Origin: Selaginella moellendorffii | Lineage: Eukaryota; Streptophyta; Lycopodiopsida; Selaginellales; Selaginellaceae | Length of the DNA: 64,000 nucleotides | Direction: 5' to 3' | NCBI RefSeq assembly: GCF_000143415.4 | Contig: NW_003314310.1 | Span: 808,611-872,610 of the forward strand | Part shown: piece by piece, positions 56,399 to 64,000 of the stretch | Layout of the letters: each line of letters starts with the position of its first letter | Numbering within the stretch: position 1 is the first letter of the stretch | Notes under the pieces: generated by a model | Told to the model about the DNA's origin: nothing | Database searches by the model: none | Seen by the model: the letters and a program-made list of their open reading frames with translations, nothing else | Made by a program: the position numbers and the translations under genes

Positions 56399-58360
56399 AT
56401 GCCCTCTTCGTCGATATGGCGCGCGCTGCAAAGAATGGAAGCCAAGCGATCGATCGACGCCGAGGGCTACTGCTCTCTCTTGCGCGCTTGCGGGAGCTCG
56501 CGATCGCTGGACGATGGCTGGGCGATCCACGCCCGGATCATCGCCCACTCCCCGGGCCTCCTGGAATCCTCCAATCCCTTGCTCGCCGCGCATCTCTTCC
56601 ACATGTATCTCCGCTGCCACAGCCTCCGCGACGCGATCGAGGTGTTTGATCGAATCCCGGGCAGGAGGAGCGTCGTGCTGTGGACCGCAGCGATCGGCGC
56701 CTACGCTGATGCCGGGCAATCCTCCGCGGCGCTGCGATTCTACCGCAGGATGCTGCTCGATGGCGAGCGCGCCGATCCAATCACCTTCATCACTGTTCTT
56801 GGCGCCTGCTCGAGCGCGCGGCTGGGAGAGGCGATCTACTTCCAGATCCTGGCGAGTGGATTCGGCCGATCCCACGCGACAAAGCTGGGAAATGCGATGA
56901 TCAGCATGTATGGGACGTGTGGCAGCGCCGGATCCGCTGCTGGGATCTTTGTTGGGATGCGCGAGAGAGATCTTATCACCTGGACAAGCATGATCCACGC
57001 ATTTGCCAAGACCGGGCAAAACCGCGATGCGATTCTTTGCTTTCGATCGATGCAACAAGGGGGCTTTCGCGCGAATGCTGTTACGATCGTCAGCGTCCTG
57101 GGCGCTTGCTCGGATGTGGAGGACGGGAGGATCATCCATAGGATCGCTTCCGACGCTGGATTCCTGCGAGAGAATCCTCTCGCGGCAAATGCCGTGATCA
57201 ACATGTATGGGAAGTCTGGCAATCTCGCGGAGGCGCGCGGGGTCTTCCGGGAGATCTACGCGAGCCAGTGCGTGATCTCGTGGAACACGATGATGAGCGC
57301 TTGCATCCAGCAGGAGAGAGACGAGGAGGCGCTGGCGCTGTTCCAGGAGATGATCTCCACCGGATCGATCGCGCCGGACAATGTGAGCTGCGTGCTCGCG
57401 CTCACCGCGTGCGCGAATCTGGAAGCGCTCGAGGCCGGCGAGGCGATCCACGCGATCGCGCTGGAAATTGGGCTGCTGGTGATCGAGAACCCAGTGCTGA
57501 TCAACTGCGTGCTCCATCTCTACGGCCGATGCGGGCGACTGGATCGAGCAGCGGCGATCTTCCGCGAGCACCGCGGCGACGAATCCCTGGTGTCGTCCAA
57601 CACGATCATCGGCGCCTTCGCGCAGCACGGGCGATGGAAGGAGGCGCTGGCGATCTTCCGCGGCATGCAAATCGCCGGGATCCGCCCCAGCAAGCTCACA
57701 TTCGCGGCGGTCCTCGACGGCTGCGCGAATCTCTCGGCACTCGCCGAGGGGCGATCAATCCACGCGCTCGCCGCCGCGCTAGGGCTCGAGCAAGAAGCCG
57801 TGGTGGCCACATCCCTGGTGGACATGTACGGGCGGTGCGGTTGCCTGACCATCGCCCAAGGAATATTCGATGCGATGCCCGCCAAGAACAAGAACGAGCT
57901 CGCCTGGAGCACGCTGTTTGGGGCGTATGCGCATCGCGGCCGCCTCGGGCAAGCGATGAAGATCCTGGGGAGGATGCAGCAAGAGGGCGTCAAGATCCAC
58001 CCGGCGCTCTTCGTCTCGGTGCTCAATTCGTGCAGCCACGCCGGGATGCTCGAGGAATGCCTGCGCCAATTCGCGTCCATGCGGCTCGACCACGGCATCC
58101 AGCCCAAGATGGAGCACTTTGGCTGCGTGATCGACCTGCTGGGGCGATTGGGGGCGCTCGCCGAGGCGGAGCGATTCATGGGCAGGATCCCCGGCGGGCG
58201 TCCCAATCTTCTCATCTGGATGAGCTTCCTGGGGTCGTGCCGGACGCACAGTGATCTTGAGAGGGCGAAGCGAGCCGCGAGGGAAGCTATCGCGCTGGAG
58301 CCCAGGAGATCGAGCTCCTACGCCGTGCTCGCGAGCGTTATCGCAGCTCAAAAGCCCTAA
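56399..58360 (+). CDS. PPR protein, PLS type, intronless
   Basis: 653 residues in one exon. Tandem 31-36-residue pentatricopeptide repeats run almost from the start to the end. Examples are ISWNTMMSACIQQERDEEAL, NAVINMYGKSGNLAEARGVF, LVDMYGRCGCLTIAQGIFDA and NSCSHAGMLEECLRQF. These proteins bind organelle RNA one base per repeat and act in editing, splicing or stability. P, L and S repeat variants alternate, and the C-terminus (SSSYAVLASVIAAQKP) matches only the start of an E domain, with no DYW deaminase, so editing would need a partner. The N-terminus is short and could be part of a targeting peptide. GC content is much higher than in the repeat block. I chose the first in-frame ATG; M13 is a second candidate. 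Confidence 0.93.
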   Translation: MPSSSIWRALQRMEAKRSIDAEGYCSLLRACGSSRSLDDGWAIHARIIAHSPGLLESSNPLLAAHLFHMYLRCHSLRDAIEVFDRIPGRRSVVLWTAAIGAYADAGQSSAALRFYRRMLLDGERADPITFITVLGACSSARLGEAIYFQILASGFGRSHATKLGNAMISMYGTCGSAGSAAGIFVGMRERDLITWTSMIHAFAKTGQNRDAILCFRSMQQGGFRANAVTIVSVLGACSDVEDGRIIHRIASDAGFLRENPLAANAVINMYGKSGNLAEARGVFREIYASQCVISWNTMMSACIQQERDEEALALFQEMISTGSIAPDNVSCVLALTACANLEALEAGEAIHAIALEIGLLVIENPVLINCVLHLYGRCGRLDRAAAIFREHRGDESLVSSNTIIGAFAQHGRWKEALAIFRGMQIAGIRPSKLTFAAVLDGCANLSALAEGRSIHALAAALGLEQEAVVATSLVDMYGRCGCLTIAQGIFDAMPAKNKNELAWSTLFGAYAHRGRLGQAMKILGRMQQEGVKIHPALFVSVLNSCSHAGMLEECLRQFASMRLDHGIQPKMEHFGCVIDLLGRLGALAEAERFMGRIPGGRPNLLIWMSFLGSCRTHSDLERAKRAAREAIALEPRRSSSYAVLASVIAAQKP

Positions 58361-58531
58361 AACTAGAAGCGCGGGAGATAGGAATATCCTTAGATTCAAA
58401 AAAGATGCGATCGATACTTGATCGTCCTGGCTACATTTGTCCAAAAACTGGAGTTCTTTGTTGAGGAGGCCATGGAAGCGATCCACTAACACAGCTCCTA
58501 CAAAATTTGGATCGCAGAGGACAACTTACTC

Positions 58532-59586
58532 TCAAGATTTTGCGCGACTCATGTACTCCCCAGTGCGCGTATCGATGATAATCTCCTCCCCTTCATCCAC
58601 GAACAGCGGGACGTTAACCACAGCTCCAGTGTCCAGTGTTGCCGGTTTCGTTCCACCTGAAGATGAACAAAAACTTTCACGAAACCGAGACAAGATCCCT
58701 TGAATTCATCTATATACCTGACTCTCTGTTTCCTTTAACTCCTGGATCCGTTTGGACGACTTTGTATTTCATAGCGATTGGCAAGTCTACCTCGAGAATC
58801 TGCCTCGTGAGATCGAGTTAAAACATATTGAAACAAGGGAGAACACAAACAGAACAGACATACCCGATTTTTCCACGACACAACTGTGCAGTCCATTCCT
58901 TCACGCAGCCAGTTTGCTTTGTCTCCAATTTCTTTGGCATTCAAGCGAGATTCCTCAAAAGAAACCTACAAGAAAAAAAATTCGCGAAAGGCGCAAGATG
59001 AATTCTCGATTAGCTCTTACCATGTCCATGAAAACGTACTGATCGCCATCTCTGTAAGTGAACTGCTTTACGTTCTTCTGGACTGTGGCGTCTTCTAGCT
59101 AGAGAGAAAATGAGAAGCTCGTCAATGTTTGTTCCTTGAGAATGTAGGAAAAAACTTACAACTTCTCCTGCCCGAAACGTCCGCTCCACAGTGTTGCCAG
59201 TGATGCAATTCTTTAGCTTGGTTCGCACAAAGGCAGAGCCTTTGCCAGGCTTGACATGCAAAAACTCTACAAACAATGCGGTCATTCTCCCTGGAAAATA
59301 TCTATCAAACAAGAAAAACTCACCGATGACGCGCCAGGGCGCATTGTCAATCTCAATCTCCGTTCCAGTCTTAAAATCATTGCTGGAAACCGCGACAATG
59401 CCTGGAAAAACAGCGAGATTTCTCCTTTTCCTCTTCTCAGATTTCTACGCAATATGCGCGAATCGATTACTCACTGAGACGGAATCGCTGCTGCGTCCTC
59501 TGGCGATGCGGCTGACAATGCGGCCGAAACGAAGGAATGAAGCTCCGGGGAACCAAAACCCTAGCGGAGCACACGACGCTATCCAT
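58532..59586 (-). CDS. Elongation factor P, plastid-type
   Basis: Bacterial-type EF-P, which binds ribosomes stalled at polyproline and promotes peptide bond formation. Seven exons: 59475-59586, 59324-59401, 59160-59266, 59021-59098, 58864-58965, 58718-58799 and 58532-58656. They give 227 residues, i.e. about 185 EF-P residues plus a basic, Ser/Arg-rich N-terminal extension of about 40 that looks like an organelle (plastid) transit peptide. The KOW-like N domain has the tip loop [17 protein letters not shown], then [13 protein letters not shown]. Domain II has [12 protein letters not shown], and domain III ends [20 protein letters not shown]. The conserved Lys at the loop tip is present. It converges on the PPR gene at 58360 (171 bp between stops), and the second PPR gene lies 76 bp upstream on the same strand. 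Confidence 0.95.
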
Positions 59587-59662
59587 TGCTTCTCCTCGTT
59601 CCAGAACCCAACGGCTGGGATCGCTCCTCCTCCCGGGAGCATCAACGGCCCTCGTTCATCGT

Positions 59663-61711
59663 TCAAACCAGAGAGCTCGCGAGCATCACATACGAAGAAG
59701 AGATGGTGGGCGCCAATTCGATGGCACGATCTGCCGCGCAATTGGCCCCAATCACATCGTGATGCAATCGACACGCGCTGAGGAACATCCCCCACGCCAC
59801 ATTGTCGGCGCTGTAGGGCATCACATCGATGAGCGCTTGGGCGTCGCCCAGCGATCCACTCCTGCCGAGCACATCGATCAGGCATCCAAAGTGCTCGCGC
59901 GTGGGCTGGATCGAGTAGTCGCACACCATGAGCTCGAAGCACCAGCGCGCCTCGTCCAGCAGCCCCGCGTGAGCGCACGCGAGCAAGACGATCGTGAATG
60001 TGGTGTCGTCGGGGAGGAATCCACACTGCTGCATCGAGTGGAGGATCGCGATGGAGTCCCTGCACCTTCCCGCGTGGGAATTCGCGGCGATCAGGACCGT
60101 CCACGACACCACGTTCTTCTGGGGCATAATCGCGAAGAAATCCAACGCTTCCTCTTGATACCCCTTGAGGGCATTTGCGGTGATAATGGTGTTCCAGGCT
60201 ACTATGTCCCAACATGGCATCTTGCTAAACACGATTAACGCCCTGCTTAAATACGCTGCTTGTGCAAATGCCCCTATAATAGCATCCCATACCCTAACGT
60301 CTCTCTTAGTCGCTTTGTCAAACAAGGTCTTTGCGTTAGTTAAATGCCCACACTTGGTATTTGTAGTTATAGCGACAGTCCAAGCCATTGGATCTTCGTT
60401 TGGTACGGAATTAAATAATAGGTTGACCTCTTCTACATGACCGTACCTTCCAAGCACACTGATCATAGCACAAGTCGCTACCACCGTTACTTCGGGAGAT
60501 CTTTCAAAGCACTGCCTTGTTTTCGCGAGATCCCCACAAATGGCATGCGAGACGATCAAAGATGTCCAGGAGAGAGCGTCCCTCTGAGGCAGATCCTCGA
60601 AAATCCTCGCGACATCCTGCGATCGCCCGCTCTGCGCGTGCCCCTGGATCGTCGCCCTCCAGGCCACGATGCTCCTCTCGGGCATCCTGGCGAAGAAATC
60701 CCCGGCAGCCGCTAATCGCCCGTGATGCGCGAGCGTCGACACCATGAGCGACCACACCACGAGATCCCGCTGCCGCATTCGATCGAACAAAGCCATCGCC
60801 GGATCCAGCTCCCCATTGCGCGCATACGCGTGGATCATGCTAGTCGAGAGCTCCAGATCCTCGCCCGGAATGGTGCTGTAGATCGCCAGGGCTCTGTCCA
60901 GCTCCCCAGCCTCTCCATAGTCCGAGATCAAGCCCAGAATCGACGCGCCCGGCCACGCCGGGATCCGCTCCATCGCGAGCTCCGGATCGACGCGAGCCAG
61001 CGCCGTCCAGCTGATGAGATTGCGCTCGGGCATCCGATCGAAGCAGCGCTTGGCATCGCCCACGCAGCCATTGAGGGCAAATGCGTGCGTGATAGAATTC
61101 CAAGATACCTGGTTCCTCCCTGGCATCTTCGTAAAGAGCATCAAGGAATCGTGGACGAGCCCACACGAGGAATATGCGGATATCATCGTCGTCCACGACA
61201 CCACGTCCCTCTCGCCCATGTCGTCGAAGAGAATCTTTGCGCGCTCCAGATACCCATTCTTGGCATATGCTTGAAGCATGGAGTTCCAGGACACGATATC
61301 CCACTCGGGCATTATGCTGAGGATATTCTCCGCTATATCGTGTTGCGAGGTATCGGAGTAAGCGAGCATTAGGGTGTTCCAAATCACTAGGTTTCTCTCT
61401 GGCATTCTATGGAAGATCTCTAGAGCGTACTCTAAATGCCGGTTCTGGGCAACTGCTGTGAACATCAAACTCCAAGAAAACAAGTTTGGGTCTTTGATGC
61501 TGGCGAAAGCATCTCTTGCATTTTCAACACTACCACACCTGCCGTACATTTTGATCAGATAATTTGCGAGAAACCGGTCGTTTCTGTGTGGGGATTGCAA
61601 GATTTGTAGATGCGCTAGCTTTGCAGCCCGCAAATCTCTGTTAATGGAGCAAGAATTTACTAGCGAAACAAAGGACTTTAGCGTTCCATCAACGTTGGCA
61701 GCTAATCTCAT
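59663..61711 (-). CDS. PPR protein, intronless
   Basis: 682 residues in one exon, made of PPR repeats from about residue 25. Typical units are NLFSWSLMFTAVAQNRHLEY, VSWNSMLQAYAKNGYLERAK, VSWTTMISAYSSCGLVHDSL and LLACAHAGLLDEARWCFELM. Many units are the short S/PLS kind with 31 residues and a SWN/SWT signature. The C-terminus SSSYVMLASSLV is the beginning of an E domain and then stops, as in the other PPR gene here; there is no DYW domain. Role: RNA binding in plastid or mitochondrion. The two PPR genes are in opposite orientation on either side of the EF-P gene and share the truncated E end. Confidence 0.93.
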   Translation of the reverse strand: MRLAANVDGTLKSFVSLVNSCSINRDLRAAKLAHLQILQSPHRNDRFLANYLIKMYGRCGSVENARDAFASIKDPNLFSWSLMFTAVAQNRHLEYALEIFHRMPERNLVIWNTLMLAYSDTSQHDIAENILSIMPEWDIVSWNSMLQAYAKNGYLERAKILFDDMGERDVVSWTTMISAYSSCGLVHDSLMLFTKMPGRNQVSWNSITHAFALNGCVGDAKRCFDRMPERNLISWTALARVDPELAMERIPAWPGASILGLISDYGEAGELDRALAIYSTIPGEDLELSTSMIHAYARNGELDPAMALFDRMRQRDLVVWSLMVSTLAHHGRLAAAGDFFARMPERSIVAWRATIQGHAQSGRSQDVARIFEDLPQRDALSWTSLIVSHAICGDLAKTRQCFERSPEVTVVATCAMISVLGRYGHVEEVNLLFNSVPNEDPMAWTVAITTNTKCGHLTNAKTLFDKATKRDVRVWDAIIGAFAQAAYLSRALIVFSKMPCWDIVAWNTIITANALKGYQEEALDFFAIMPQKNVVSWTVLIAANSHAGRCRDSIAILHSMQQCGFLPDDTTFTIVLLACAHAGLLDEARWCFELMVCDYSIQPTREHFGCLIDVLGRSGSLGDAQALIDVMPYSADNVAWGMFLSACRLHHDVIGANCAADRAIELAPTISSSYVMLASSLV

Positions 61712-63863
<2,152 letters not shown>

Positions 63864-64000
63864 AGATCTTAGGTGCGCCTTGTTTTCTCGAGCAAACCAA
63901 ATCTTTTTGCTCCCTACAAAGTTTTGTCAATCGAGCAAGCAAGAAAATCTCGCCGCGCAGAGATCTCGGGCGAGAATAAAATCAAGGAGACTTAACACAG

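Noticed and set aside
57268-58254. 328-codon plus-strand frame and the 439-codon minus-strand frame at 56351-57670
   Set aside because: Shadows of the GC-rich PPR gene. Composition is Arg-rich and there are no domains.
59445-60238. 256-codon (-) and 233-codon (+) frames
   Set aside because: Overlap the PPR gene at 59663-61711 and EF-P exon 1 in other frames; no family resemblance.

Overview
The window looks like nuclear DNA from a seedless vascular plant, most likely the lycophyte Selaginella (probably S. moellendorffii). This identification is my inference. The support is: many-exon genes with very short introns (about 55-70 bp), intronless PPR genes in numbers, nuclear plastid-protein genes (PsaK, a plastid-type EF-P), group-1 LEA (Em) genes with ABRE promoters, and gene-dense islands around a large nested LTR-retrotransposon block. 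There is one 100-N assembly gap at 32581-32680.

Left gene island (1-9 kb): the 3' end of a CLC-type chloride channel gene (+); a seven-exon TM9/EMP70 endomembrane protein gene (-); a tRNA-Leu(CAG); a tandem pair of Em/LEA group-1 genes (+), each with an ABRE and a TATA box; nuclear psaK (-); and a nine-exon serine O-acetyltransferase gene (-) that includes a 25-nt micro-exon. A decayed ARID-ELM2 paralogue and decayed pieces of the acetyltransferase follow at 9.9-12.1 kb. These copies keep their introns, so they arose by DNA duplication.

Repeat block (about 12-52 kb): almost everything recognisable is retroelement DNA. Target-site duplications give the order of insertion. A 7.3-kb LTR element (21802-29103, TSD GTTTT) sits inside a 14.5-kb LTR element (15775-30300, TSD CTTAA). 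That element sits inside an older copy of its own family, whose remaining LTR (31945-34510) is broken by a solo LTR (32118-33405, TSD CCAAA). To the right are a decayed Ty3/gypsy pol fragment carrying a 360-bp LTR-like insertion and a complete 629-bp TRIM (35766-36394, TSD AGCTT), then a nearly full-length but decayed Ty3/gypsy element with 176-bp LTRs (37075-41764), and further gag, protease and integrase scraps. The two large elements show no recognisable gag or pol and look non-autonomous (LARD-like). Their LTRs carry a shared core module and, in one family, long hexanucleotide arrays.

Right gene island (52.5-64 kb): an ARID-ELM2-SANT gene (+), a fourteen-exon AAA+ ATPase gene (-), a PPR gene (+) only 98 bp from the AAA start codon, a plastid-type elongation factor P gene (-), a second PPR gene (-), and a thirteen-exon adenosine kinase gene (+). 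The genes are packed with 76-290 bp between them. I saw no CRISPR array and no bacterial-type operon.
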